From Trichaptum fuscoviolaceum (lineage: Eukaryota; Basidiomycota; Agaricomycetes; Hymenochaetales; Trichaptaceae), in contig CAJSYZ010000007.1 of the NCBI GenBank assembly GCA_910574455.1, forward strand, positions 5,843,311 through 5,907,310: 64,000 nucleotides of DNA, given 5' to 3'. The notes beneath the pieces are model-generated. The model was not told where the DNA came from and made no database searches. It was given only the letters and a program-made list of their open reading frames with translations. Positions within the stretch are counted from its first letter, which is position 1; each line of letters opens with the position of its first letter. Position numbers and translations under genes: made by a program. Below are positions 23,690 to 34,504 of the stretch, piece after piece.

Positions 23690-25015
23690 CTATTCTTGTC
23701 AATCGAAAGCGCGCCTTTGAAATTGTGTCTCGATATACGCGCAAAGGCAGTCTTCCGCTCATGTGCCAACCGGGGCACCAAGGGAGTCGGAGGCAGCGCG
23801 AGAGGATTAGGACCGGGTTCGCGGGTTGAGGACGAGCGCAGCGCAATTGGGCGCAAGGAGGAGACAGTGGTAGAGCACAGGGCGGCGGACGTGATGTTGG
23901 CTCTGGATCTGGCGGATGTGGAGGAGGGCAGGTGAAACCACGGCCAACGCGCTACATCTCTTTTCTTTCGTCTAAGCTTTGCTGAATAATCCTCTCTATC
24001 CCACTCGACATCTTCAGAATCGCTGAATATCCTAAGTGCGCAATGAAAGGGACACACATACATGACCTCCGCTCGCACATGTCTGGCTTCACCTCGTCTC
24101 TATTGTCAAACGGACCCGCCCATACTCGGATTGGACGAAAGCACTGTTACTCCGCCTTGAAGGCTGCACTTGACACTTGGCGTCATGTCGCTGGAAGAAG
24201 ACGGGCCCATCACGAGGCGGGGCGAGCTGAGAGCGACGAGGATAGGAAGTTGCGAGCGGCTTGCAGTACCTGGTTTCCCCATTGAAACGGAACATTGTAG
24301 GGCTCATCAACACCTCGTTCATCCAAGCTGGCCCCGTCGAAGTCCCTCGTTGGCCCGGATGAGGGCGTGGAGACTAGGAGGTTGCAAGTGGTTCGCAGTA
24401 CGCGGTTGATTGAATATCTCATTCCTGACGCTGATTTCCTTTTCTTCTTCTCACTACCCCATGATTGATTCGGTTATCCCCCAGACTCTCTAAGCGACCG
24501 TGGACTCTTCTTCGATTCAAGCAGACTTTGGGGTACCAGGACTGCACTGCCAGCCCCCGATGCCCGATACCGTTTACCGCAATTGACGTGGAGTTCCATT
24601 CGACTTCGAGGCTATCCTGGCCTCGTATGCATTTAGAAGCAGCTCCATCTGCATCCCTCGGCCTCCCTCTAACGCAGCATGTGCACACGCAAACCAAGCT
24701 GCACGTTTTGTGAGCACGGCCGTGCCACCCTCCTCATCCTCGTGCATAACTCTATCTGTCAGGTCCCGCCAACCTGTTCAAACACCAGGACCCGACGGAA
24801 TCCCGACATCCAACATGCCCACGATCAAGAAGTGGACCTTGCTTTCTTCGATACGGACGGGGTCCCAGGTCTGCGTTGTGCCAGTGGGACGCTGCGGACC
24901 GAAGGTCGAATGTCTTCGTGTTGGATGGAGGTGCAGGTGCAAGTGGGAGATTTCGATCTGATCTCCTGCGATGGACTACACTGGCACAATGGGATTCCGG
25001 GCCTGGTTTTCATTT
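23690..25015 (+). pseudogene. AKAP7-like 2H phosphoesterase pseudogene 7
   Basis: The N-terminal Arg/Gly-rich exon counterpart lies at about 23740-23940. The first HxT region is at 24160-24200 (GGCTGCACTTGACACTTGG, as in the best copy). INTSFIQAG-like sequence is near 24305, and the FDFEAIL..ASDAF counterpart is near 24600. Stops and shifts interrupt every frame. Block D and family A copy 3 follow, reproducing the order seen at 11.5-16 kb. Confidence 0.55.
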
Positions 25016-25139
25016 GAAGATGCGATTAACTTGACTTTGTCACTAGTACGTGAGCAAGAACATGATGGTACCAGTCCACACCGTTGCACTGAATGGTCAG
25101 GTTTTCTTGCGGGGATTTATGTATGGTCCATTTTTGTAA

Positions 25140-25440
25140 TCGCGAAGCGTGTGCTTATCAGGTCACGGGCGACCTCTAATCGTCTGCGTGCGTATGGGAA
25201 GAGCTGCCGTCTCGTGCGCGTGTGCTCCTGCAATCCCGTGGACTTGCCGCTCGGTCGTCCCGTATCCCTGCTGCAGTTCGAGCAGCACAGCCGCGACCCA
25301 GCGCTCAGGTCTGTGCATACGCACTCGCCATGGCAGATCTTACTTCCGACCTGTCAGGGAACGAGGGTAATAACAAGTAAAATGCAGATGCCGAAAACCG
25401 CCACGGGACTGACACTTGTTCCTGGTAGCGGTTCATAAAT
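25140..25440 (+). repeat. Block D, third copy
   Basis: Counterpart of 5590-6080 and 12940-13340. It begins GTGTGCTTATCAGGTCACGG and lies between an AKAP7-like remnant and family A. It contains no supported gene. Confidence 0.45.
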
Positions 25441-25758
25441 ATCTGGATCTTCCAGTGGTGATGTCTGGTGGGTGCTCTGGGTGCTCGCTCTTTTAGTGGT
25501 CCTCAATATTAAACGAATCCTTGGGAATTATCACTTCGGCCTCAATGTATGTCGCCCTCAGGAGTCAGTACGCACTTTCATGCTAACATAAAACCAAGTT
25601 AAATACGAAAGAGATATATTGGCGCCTCGGTATGACGCACATGACATTCAGCCCAGAAACGCAGTTTATCCCCATGTGAGTAAAGTCCTTCCCCCTAACC
25701 ATCTGCACAGCCTCGTTCTATCGACCTATTTCAGTGTTCAAAGACGTCGATAGCGCGC

Positions 25759-28104
25759 CTAGTCCAATGAGCAGATAGATATGTGGTCGGTGTGCTGCTC
25801 CTGAAACACCTCACGCTGCCGCATTAGTTCCTCCCTACGGTCCTTGTCGGTGAGAAGTTGGTCACCATATCCATCATCTATCGGTTCAGGCTCTGTTCCT
25901 CGATCTGGCGGTGCATTGCTGTCCTCGTGCACGACAACCTCTGATCCCGCCCGATTTTCTCCATGTCCTGCGTAGCTTGGCTCTTCTGGAATGAGCGAGA
26001 CTTCCTGCTCGTTAACGAATCGCTTCGCTCCAATCTCTGAGCCGGTCTCTGGCATCGCCGCTGCACTGTGAGTGTTGTGCGAATCACTGTCCACGGAATT
26101 TCCTCCTGTGCAACGTACCTCCGGTCTGAGAAGCGAAGAAACATCTTGCTCCCCGTCACCCGTAGATGCAATGTCCTCGGAAGATGGGCAAGACACGAAC
26201 GTCCGGTACTTCGTTTTGCCCAGGGCAGATTTGTGCGGAATCTTGATCCGCATCGGCATGTTCGCATCCGTGGCTATGTTCCACGTATCTGACCTTCCTG
26301 CGTCCAGAGAGACAGTGGCGATGGGCACAGTGGGTGCTATAGCTTCTTCCGGGAGCTCGAAGAGACGTTCCAGGCAGCCGGTTGTGTCCCAGTCCCAATC
26401 AAGGTTTGAGCGGAGGTATATACCCCATTCATGCCGCTTATGACATATACCCTTGTAGTCCACCCAGTCCCGTTCATCTCTTCGCGCTTCTAAGAACTCT
26501 CTTGTTGCGTCGTTCTCGGGTACATGTACGCGCTGCGCTTGACTGTGCGTATATTCATCATTACATTGCTTCTTCACTAAAGAAATATTTGTTAGATCTT
26601 TTGCTCTAGTCGAGAGAAAATCATAACAAGACCTTTTAGTTCCTCTATGTAATCTGGTATGGTAATGCTGTCCCTGACTTCACGCTCCAGCTCATTGAGA
26701 GACTTCAAGAGGCGTTGAGTTTTAGGTATTGAAGCCCTAATGAGATTGTCGACAATGGTCGGACGACCGCCAGAGCGTCGTACACTTCTTGGTAGTATTT
26801 TATCATCGAGTAGTTCGTGTTTACTCAGCCAGCTTGATGTTGCAGGTAGAAGAGCTGTAAATACTGGGTAGCTATAATAGAATATATGTATATCAGAGCA
26901 GAAAAAAGGACTAGTTTAAGACGCACTGCATTAACAAACCGTCTAATGCAAGTCTATTCTGCAAGAGTCGTGGTGTACAGCTACCTGCTGTGGTAAGAGA
27001 ACTCCCGACAAAGATAAACAAAACTGAATCAAGCCAACGTACGAATGTTGAGAGTACTAGGTGGTAAAATTGCTGTGTTTGTCTCCCGCACTTAACTCGA
27101 GTGGGCTCATAATATATGAAAGGGATGAAACGGGCAATGAAAAGAGTGAAAAAGTAGACTACCTCCGTCATATAGTATCCGGCCCTCCAAGCATTGCATA
27201 CTATTTTTGTTAAATGAAAGAATGATGCGTCGGAGATAATAGCAAAGGCATCACTGTTGGAGATGCTATAACGTTAAATAAATAAAATAACTTCAGATTC
27301 AAATATATGACATACCGCCAAGACCGTACAAGCTTCAGTATTATCCCTTTCCATGAAGAAGAAGTATGATTATACCGAGACTGATAATCCAAAGGGCCTG
27401 GACGAGCCCATGTGCTTATTGTAACCAGGAACAGATAGCACTTCCTCTCCCGTTTCTTGTTATCAATATGAGATAGAGTCAGCTTCACATTGGGGTGGCC
27501 AACTCGATTTTGAACATGATAGTAAAGGCTGTGTAAGGAACTGTCGGTTGGACATAAGCGAATAAGAACCGAAAGGGCTGCTGAACACCGGATAAGTGAA
27601 GTAGATCTAGAAAATTACTCAATATTAATTGCTTTAAATAGGATAGGAATGTGCTCACTGTGTCTGAACTAGACAGTTCAGTCCAGCGACGTATACGGAC
27701 TTCAAGTCGGCATGATCTTTTTCGGAGCTAGTGAGGAAGAGAGCGGGAAGACGTTCATGGAGATTGTTCCCTTTGATGTACTGAAAGATCCTTCCCGGAG
27801 AAAGAAGCGGCATTGCAATACGAAATGCTAATTTTTCGATTTTCCTCCCGACAGGTTGATAGAAATACTTATCTACGGTCCACCCAGCTCCTCGATTGTC
27901 GTCCGTCGTCGCTGTCGTCGATGTTGAGCTCGCCGAGCTCGAATCGTCCTCGTTCTCATCAGATACGCTAGATATCCCGTGTTGATCCAAGACGGAAGCG
28001 AACGGGCCGAAGTCATCAATGATATACTTGCTATCTCTGTTATAATCTTTATGGAGTATTGTTTTCTTGGAAAATCGGGTGAGAATCTCGAAGACTTCAG
28101 GCAT
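25759..28104 (-). CDS. Family A unknown protein, copy 3
   Basis: Complete-length copy, the most diverged of the three. Exon 1 (28104 to about 27664) starts MPEVFEILTRFSKK and contains TVDKYFYQPVGRKIEK and LAFRIAMPLLSPGRI. A GTGAGC donor joins it to exon 2 (CSAALSVLIRLCPTDSS, down to about 27320). A hydrophobic exon (VYFFTLFIARFIPFIYYEP) lies at 26911-27171, and the C-terminal exon (25759-about 26577) carries RHEWGIYLRSNLDWDWDTT and LFELPEEAIAP. Unlike copy 2, the exon 1 frame is intact at the A-run. A possible break is a stop just after the VLN at 26911. The family has no domain I recognise; the tail is acidic and rich in Glu and Pro. Confidence 0.55.
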
Positions 28105-28980
28105 GGTGATGCAGAGAGCGGAAGAAGTGATTAGAGGTCGCAGCTGTAGTTTGAGGAGTTGACAGAAAATAAGAGATATGGGCGGACTTTGAACTAGCAC
28201 TCAGACCTTTGAATATCCTGCAGCCAGCGCTAATCAAAGTAAGCTGTCATTGCAGGACACGAGGAGATTTTAGCTTCCCAGTTCATGCAATGCCATCAGT
28301 GGTTGCCATCAGGTACTATCGTCCGGGTTGAGACACTCATCCTGGCTCAGACTAGGGATTGAGTCTATTTATTTCAGGCCAAGACATTATCAGCTGCGGT
28401 CCTCACTGCAATTACCCGGTTACTTGGTTAATTTGCGGTTGGCAGACATTGTAGAGAGGCTCATACCTTTTATCGAGTGCAAGGTAGCCACATGCAAGTC
28501 TGGCGCCAGTTTAAAAACCTTTAAGGACAGGTGAAACCAACCTACAAACGACAATCGGAGCTCTTCCACGAGAGTTCCTAGTCATGGCGAAGCCCAATTG
28601 ACATCTGTTAATGTTAGTGTGCACTGTGGTCAATGCCAAGGAACATGTCGTAGGTCCAGTTCACATCAGTAGCCGGAGTTTTAAATTTTTGATTTCCGAT
28701 TGAACACATCTCCGATTTATCGATGTCGCTTGATTGCCAACCTCGTAACTTATTTTTTCAACCATACAATCTCCTTCATAATATCATAGAGACTATCCTC
28801 CTATGAAACAGGCACAATCCGATACAAGTTTAACACCTGCACGTGCTATAACATTGGCAAAGTTTAAGGGCTGAATCACCAGTACCAGCAGCTCCAGTTT
28901 TACCAAAGCCACTAACTACTGCAAAGACGTGGAGTAATTTTACGCAGTAAATATTCCGTGAAGTAACTTAGAGAAGCAAT
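28105..28980. other. Gene-free stretch 5' of family A copy 3
   Basis: No open frame with coding character is found. It marks the right edge of the duplicated block. Confidence 0.4.
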
Positions 28981-28984
28981 AATA

Positions 28985-29105
28985 AATAATTAAAAGTGAA
29001 CGAGGACGAGATTCGAACACACGACCCGCGTCAGAATAAGAATTACCATAAAGAGAAGCCGCGCTCAAGTCAACTAGACTACTGAGGCTTATACTACCTT
29101 GCTGC
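28985..29105 (-). repeat. tRNA-like (possible SINE) sequence
   Basis: On the minus strand there is an A-box-like TAGTCTAGTTGACTTGAG followed about 50 nt later by a B-box-like GTGTTCGAATCTCG, in tRNA spacing. The acceptor and anticodon arms do not fold into a canonical tRNA. A tRNA-derived SINE head or a decayed tRNA is the best reading. Confidence 0.35.
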
Positions 29106-29144
29106 ACTTAGTAATTATATACAGTTCCAACGGGGCGCAGCCCC

Positions 29145-29290
29145 GCAAGGAGTTAGGGTTATTGTTAGGGTTATTGTTAGGGTTATTTAAGGGTTAGTGG
29201 GGGGTTTGGGGGGCTCTGCCCCCCATAGTTAGGAGTTAGGGTTTGGGTAAGGGTTAGGGTAGATAGGTAGTTAGGGTTGTTAGGCTTAGT
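29145..29290 (+). repeat. Degenerate interstitial telomere-like repeats
   Basis: Several TTAGGGTTA units occur, spaced by ATTG, TTTAA, GTGGGG and similar, in the same G-rich-plus orientation as the terminal telomere. Two GC-rich palindromes, GGGGCGCAGCCCC (29123) and GGGGGGCTCTGCCCCCC (29208), flank or interrupt the array. Confidence 0.7.
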
Positions 29291-29559
29291 GTTGAGGATA
29301 TATATAATCCCCCTTAGTGTTGTGGTTAATATGTCGAATTAGAATGTTTCCGGTTTAGGCTTTTATAGAGTCGTAAGTTCGAGTCACGTTTGTGTTGTTC
29401 ACTTATATTTTGTATTTGTTACCACGCTATTTGGTATTACCACATTGTATTACTTGTGTATTATTTCTACGTGGAATAATTACTGCTTTGATTTACCCCA
29501 CGTCTTTGCAGTAGTTACTGGACTTGGTAATACTGGATTGGCTGGTACGCCTCGCTGAA

Positions 29560-29790
29560 TATCACAGTTACAGCTACAGTCCTACCGTTCTCTCTGGCCA
29601 ATCTTTGTTCAACGTCGTCTGCATTCTGAACAGTCCTCTCAGTCCCTATCGCATACTTTCCGTTCATCCTGAGACACAAGAATCTACTCAATGACGATGA
29701 AATGGCCATTTCTGGTCCTGACGAGAATAGAAAGCTGAGAGCAATCTACGGTGCGTGCCTCCAATCTCATCAGGAAAAAAGCAAAAAAGT
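29560..29790 (+). pseudogene. AKAP7-like remnant
   Basis: CTGAACAGTCCTCTC..TCCC (29625) and GPDENRKLRAIYGACL (29715-29760) match the corresponding parts of the better AKAP7-like copies. All catalytic parts are missing. Confidence 0.4.
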
Positions 29791-29895
29791 GCCAGCAGAT
29801 TTCAGCCTACACAGCGTAATATAACCAGTGTTATCTTAATATAGTAATATATGGGTGGTGCAAGGGTCCTGGGAAGATTCCAGCACCCTTACAAG

Positions 29896-29916
29896 GTCCT
29901 GTAATCATTACAGGAC
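29896..29916. other. Perfect 10-bp inverted repeat
   Basis: GTCCTGTAAT and ATTACAGGAC flank a single C. It could be a protein-binding palindrome or the tip of a small element; no function can be assigned. Confidence 0.5.
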
Positions 29917-30129
29917 GTTACAAGTGCGTCAGCCTTCTGCCGGCCCCCATGTAACCGGTATTATATAGCGCTGTCTGAGCCAGCTTGTCCCCGCCACGAA
30001 TGAGCTTGCAAAGCAAGTGGAATGTATTGCATACAGTAAACAAGATGTCCGTACTTACTAGTAACATCTTGTCAAAAGTCAAGGTAGAGAAACTCGCGAG
30101 ATCCGGCTCTGTCAAAGATTCAGGGAGAA

Positions 30130-30750
30130 GCATACAGCCGTTCATGTGTTTAGTCATGACTCGGAGGCGTCTTGTCTTCCGTAGCACCTTAGAGATTGGC
30201 GGACAAGACTTCTGTGTTGCAAGTGTACACCAGTTTGCCTGATGGGTCCATGATATACAAAGGCTCATCAACGACTATACCTTCGTCGTACCCTACAACA
30301 ATCAAGTCCCCTGTGGTCGGATGGTGATGCGTGCGCGTTCAAGAGCGTAGCTCAAGGCATTTTCCAGACGGTACTGGAGATCCAGATCTTAATCGTACCA
30401 TCCTCCGAACCAAGGGCAGACTAATAGGGTGGAATACGGCAAACAAGACGCTGTTGGAGTATCCCTCAATCGTTTGTACACAGTTTTTGCTAAGGTACCC
30501 CAAGAGTTTGATTGTTCGGTCGTCACCACTTGTGACAAGATATGGCTTGTCTGCACCGGGATCAAAGTCGACGTAGTTTATGCCGCTGTTCTCGTGTGCC
30601 TCGAGGATGAAATACAGCATTGAGGAACTGAGCAACTACATCTTCACGTACAACCAAGACACAATGAGGCGAAGGTGTTGGTGTCCTTGGGTTGAATACA
30701 AGGATGTAGTGCGTGCGTCCTTCGAATATATCGATGCAATCTAAGAGCCT
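30130..30750 (-). pseudogene. Coatomer beta-prime (COPB2/Sec27) pseudogene fragment A
   Basis: On the minus strand successive pieces match the WD40 part of coatomer beta-prime. These are IFEGRTHYI..VFNP, EAHENSGINYVDFDPGADKP, YLVTSGDDRTIKL, LSKNCVQTIEGYSN, LENALSYALERA, VGYDEGIVV, and MDPSGKLVYTCNTEVLSANL followed by a stop. Single-base indels move the frame between pieces, and the segment between LERA and VGYDEG is shortened. The functional protein is a COPI coat subunit in Golgi-to-ER transport. A second fragment lies at 36195-36540. Confidence 0.8.
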
Positions 30751-30919
30751 GGAGAGTCGAGACGCATTGATGTATTTGCTCACAAGGGTCATGTATGTAT
30801 ACTCACTGCAGAGCACCATCTATCTCTTAGAGCTCACTGATGTTCTACCAACCGACCCAAGTCTCTGTTCCTTTGTCAACGGTGCAGGAGGCGGAGGCAT
30901 TGGATGACTTTGGGGAACA

Positions 30920-31815
30920 CCACTTGCATTTGCCACTTGCTGTTGCTGCTCCTCGAGTTTAGATCAATAGTCTTTCACGTCCTGGACATCGTTGTCCGTC
31001 AAGGAATGAGAGTAGGTTTACGGCGGATCATTGTGGCATGTGAAGCCTAAGACAAATCTCTGTGTGACGAGTCGTTTGACGACCACTTTTACTCGGATGC
31101 ATGAAAGAAAAAGAAACTGAAGAGGTAGTATATGTAATAATAAACTAAAACAATGTAGAAAATAATGAAGGGGATAGGGGCTAATGAAGTTAAGACTGAA
31201 AGGAAAAGTAAATAAACAGTGTAAAAGCCCTATGAAAGGCTATAAAAAGGGAAGCGGAAGAGGTATTGTAAGAGAAATGTTGATGATAGGGCAGAAACGG
31301 TTTCGGAAGTGATTTTTTCCGATGATCGAAGGCATAAGATTGGACGATTTGTCATTTGTAATGCTTACTTGCTGACAATTCGATAATTTTTTCGCGGCCA
31401 CACATCCCTCTACTACGCTACGCTTCGTGGCGGGGATATACTATAATGTTAGTCTGGCGACGTCATATAACGTGGCTAAATATTGTTGCACTTGTCTAGT
31501 ATATCTGTTGGCCTCCCTATATGCTGTACACAACCGCTACATATTAAGATAAGACCCTCGGAACCCTGAGCCTGCCCTAAAGGTAGTTACGCAAATTAAA
31601 AAATGACGCCCCGAGGGGCCTGCAATGCGCAGGCAAAACCCGAGACCACCTCCATCAGGAAAACTACTTTCTGCTGAAAGTGACTTAAGCGTCACTTAAA
31701 GGTCCTGAGAGACTGAAGTCTTAAATAAGGCAAGCTTCACTTATTCATGCATGTCCTCCCGGAGCGGCTTACTGAAATCAGTGATGTTGACTTAAATCAG
31801 TGCTTCAGTCAGTCA
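30920..31815. other. Gene-free stretch between the COPB2 fragment and the LINE
   Basis: AT-rich around 31090-31300. No gene, RNA or repeat family is recognised. A decayed 5' flank of the LINE insertion may be included. Confidence 0.4.
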
Positions 31816-31816
31816 G

Positions 31817-34440
31817 TCAATCAGCTTCCTCTCCGACCGCACCACCACCCTGTCCTTCGACGACTTCACTTCCTCCCCTCAACCAGTCCCCATTGGCGTC
31901 CCACAAGGCTCACCCCTCTCCCCCATACTGTACCTCCTCTTTAATTCCGACCTCTTGCAGCTCCCCGCAAAACCCACCGACCCATCCTCGGGCTTCATTG
32001 ATGATACGGCCAAGCTAGTTGTCTCAAACTCTGCCGCAACCAATGTGCTCACACTCAACGCGTATCTCCAAGACGCGGACTGCTGGGGGGACACAAACGG
32101 ATCTCGGTACAATTATCAGAAGTTCCAGCTGATTCACTTTTGGGGGCACAAGGCCAAGCCAGCAACAGCAACAACAGCAGCACTCGACCTTCACTTCCGC
32201 TCGCATGTTATCCGACCATCGGCGCACGCAAGGTACCTGGGGGTCATACTGGATGAGAAGCTGTCCTTCAAATTTCACATTGAACAGGTCCTTGCTCGGG
32301 GCACCCGGACACTGGGAGCGGTGGGAAGGCTAAAGGTACCCCATGGCTATATGCGCCAACTTATACAGGCCATGGTCCTCCCTCGGGTTGAATACGCCCT
32401 GGTAACGTGGTACGAGCCCCTCTCGGAGGGCCCAGGACATCGGACAGGGAACGCAGGGCTCACTAAGGCAATGTCCAAATTGCAGAGGAGGGCCGCCAAA
32501 CTCATTACTGGGGCCTTCAGTATCACAGCCACGGACATGGCGGACTTTCATGCGCACCTTCTACCCACCCACATTCGCCTCAAGCTCAGTGTTTTCAAGG
32601 CCGCAGTGCGACTGTGCACGCTACCTCCACAACACCCACTACACGCCATGGTGCAGCGATGCCGGCGACTGGTGAAGAGACACCGCTCTATCCTTCATAA
32701 GCTAATGAGTGCCTTCCCGGAGCTACGGGGGTCTGTAGAGACCATAAGGCCCCTACTCGGTACGGATTCAGCGTTCCCGGGTCTAACAACCCGTGTAGCG
32801 ACATCCCGCGCGGCAGCCAAGGATGAAGCAGAAGCAGCAATCGCAGCAGGGTCACTCTGCATCTTCTCAGATGGGTCGGGTTACAAGGGAGGTGTAGGGG
32901 CCACAGCCATAGCCTTCGGGGGGAAACCAAGGGCTTCGTACGAGGACTACGTCGGGAAGTTAGGCACAGGAACTGGGGCAAAGGACAGGCGGATGGAGGT
33001 CAAGGACGGGGTCACCGGGAGACCGGGGACACAGACGCAGGAAGGCGTATTTCTCTCTTCTTTTTCTTCTTCTTTTCCTTCTCTCAACGAGGCTCACTCT
33101 CACTGTAGCTCTAGCAAAGTCTCTTCTCTCTCTTTTCCTTCTTCTCTTTCCTCCTCTCCTTCTCTTTCTCTGCCGCTTTCACCCACAGGTCATATCTGGT
33201 CCCCGGACGTGCGCCGCCTCCACCTTGGGACGGCTCGGGAACACACAGTCTTTGAAGCTGAAGTGAGTGGTGCGATTCTCGGGCTCGACCTCATCAGGGC
33301 CACCCCCCGTGCCACCCGGGCATCGATATTCATCGACTGCCAGGCCGCCATAAGCGCCATCCGAGCTCCCCGAGCACAACCGGGCCAACATCTCCTCACC
33401 ATATTCTGGACGGAACTTCAGCGACTTCAGCAGCAACGATCCACTCTAGCCATTACCATCCACTGGGTCCCAGGCCACGAGGACATGGAAGCCAATGAGC
33501 AGGTCGACGGGGAGGCCAAAATGGCAGCACAGAATACCGGGGCCAACCAAACCGGCCGACTCCGATACCTTGCCCACAGCCTACCAGCTAGCGCGGCCGC
33601 GCTCATAGCGGCTAGGAAAACTCAGGCCTCCCTCGAGTGGAAACAAGAGTGGATCAAGTCCAAGAGCGCAAAGAAATTGCGGGCTGTCGACTCGAGTGCC
33701 CCCTCGCGGGCGGTATGCACTATCTACAAAGACCGAAGCCGGAACGAGTGCGCCATCCTCACACAGTTACGCACGGGGCACGCACCTCTGAACGCTCACC
33801 TCTTCCGCATCCGCTGCTCTGACTCTCCGCTCTGTTCCAACTGCAAGGTCGCTGAAACGGCCTCTCACTACCTCTTCAACTGCCGGAAATATGCTAGCCA
33901 ACACCGCGCACTCCGAACGTCACTCCGCAACAAACCCCTCACTTTACGTTCTGCACTGGGCCCGGGAGCAAGGGTCGGACCCATACTACGCTTCATCAAA
34001 GACTCGGGTCGATTCCCCCACCTGTTCCCGACCACTGAGGTGGAAGACGATACCTTGGGTTGATTTAGGCTTTCTTTATTCCCCGCTTCTTCTCAATTAT
34101 TCTCCTATTTATTCTCTCTAGAGCGGACCCTCAAGACGGGCCCCCCTCTCTCATGCACAATTGTAACACCAAAAGCCAACACTTGTACCACCACCCTCCC
34201 TCTCTGTAGCTATATGCGCATCCCTCTTCCTCTCAGCGACACTTCGCCTCACAAGAATCCCACACTCAAAATACCCTTTCCGGATCATACCTATCAGAGC
34301 TTCTTTATTCTTTAATCCTTTAATTTTCACTCTTCAAGCCTCACACATAGATAAATGGTAGATTACATGTATTTAAGTGCGCCATAGGCCCTAAAGGGCC
34401 TGCAGTCACTATAATGGAATAAATCAAATCAAATCAAATT
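31817..34440 (+). mobile_element. 5'-truncated LINE (non-LTR retrotransposon)
   Basis: The element has lost its 5' end inside the reverse transcriptase domain and is complete at the 3' end. The reading frame ends at 34063. About 370 bp of 3' untranslated sequence follow, finishing in AAATCAAATCAAATCAAAT, a short tandem tail typical of target-primed integration. A CAGTCAGTCAGT run at the 5' junction may reflect microhomology. It abuts the TFIIF alpha remnant. A target duplication was not found. Confidence 0.8.
31823..34063 (+). CDS. LINE reverse transcriptase / RNase H polyprotein, N-terminally truncated
   Basis: The open frame reads FLSDRTTTLSFDDF, then VPIGVPQGSPLSPIL (RT motif before the active site), and FIDDTAKL, the F-x-DD catalytic motif. 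An RNase H domain follows with the expected acidic residues: FSDGSG, FEAEVSG, IFIDCQAA and NEQVDGEAK. The C-terminus has a CCHC-like cluster (CSNC, then H and C within CKVAETASHYLFNC). Between YVGKLG and GHIWSPD there is an insert of about 80 residues coded by a pyrimidine-rich tract (33040-33190) that ends TTTCACCCACAG, like an intron 3' end, but it keeps the frame. There is no ATG at the front, so the frame is only a remnant of the original ORF2. The layout fits I/Tad-type LINEs. Confidence 0.8.
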   Translation, partial: SFLSDRTTTLSFDDFTSSPQPVPIGVPQGSPLSPILYLLFNSDLLQLPAKPTDPSSGFIDDTAKLVVSNSAATNVLTLNAYLQDADCWGDTNGSRYNYQKFQLIHFWGHKAKPATATTAALDLHFRSHVIRPSAHARYLGVILDEKLSFKFHIEQVLARGTRTLGAVGRLKVPHGYMRQLIQAMVLPRVEYALVTWYEPLSEGPGHRTGNAGLTKAMSKLQRRAAKLITGAFSITATDMADFHAHLLPTHIRLKLSVFKAAVRLCTLPPQHPLHAMVQRCRRLVKRHRSILHKLMSAFPELRGSVETIRPLLGTDSAFPGLTTRVATSRAAAKDEAEAAIAAGSLCIFSDGSGYKGGVGATAIAFGGKPRASYEDYVGKLGTGTGAKDRRMEVKDGVTGRPGTQTQEGVFLSSFSSSFPSLNEAHSHCSSSKVSSLSFPSSLSSSPSLSLPLSPTGHIWSPDVRRLHLGTAREHTVFEAEVSGAILGLDLIRATPRATRASIFIDCQAAISAIRAPRAQPGQHLLTIFWTELQRLQQQRSTLAITIHWVPGHEDMEANEQVDGEAKMAAQNTGANQTGRLRYLAHSLPASAAALIAARKTQASLEWKQEWIKSKSAKKLRAVDSSAPSRAVCTIYKDRSRNECAILTQLRTGHAPLNAHLFRIRCSDSPLCSNCKVAETASHYLFNCRKYASQHRALRTSLRNKPLTLRSALGPGARVGPILRFIKDSGRFPHLFPTTEVEDDTLG

Positions 34441-34504
34441 AATATAAGTAGGTGATAATATTATAAGCAAAAATTAAGTACAATAATAAGTAAACTAAGA
34501 ACTC

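Noticed and set aside
31823..34063. Retroviral or LTR-element polymerase
   Set aside because: No long terminal repeats, protease or integrase; domain order RT then RNase H with an A-rich tandem tail is that of a LINE.
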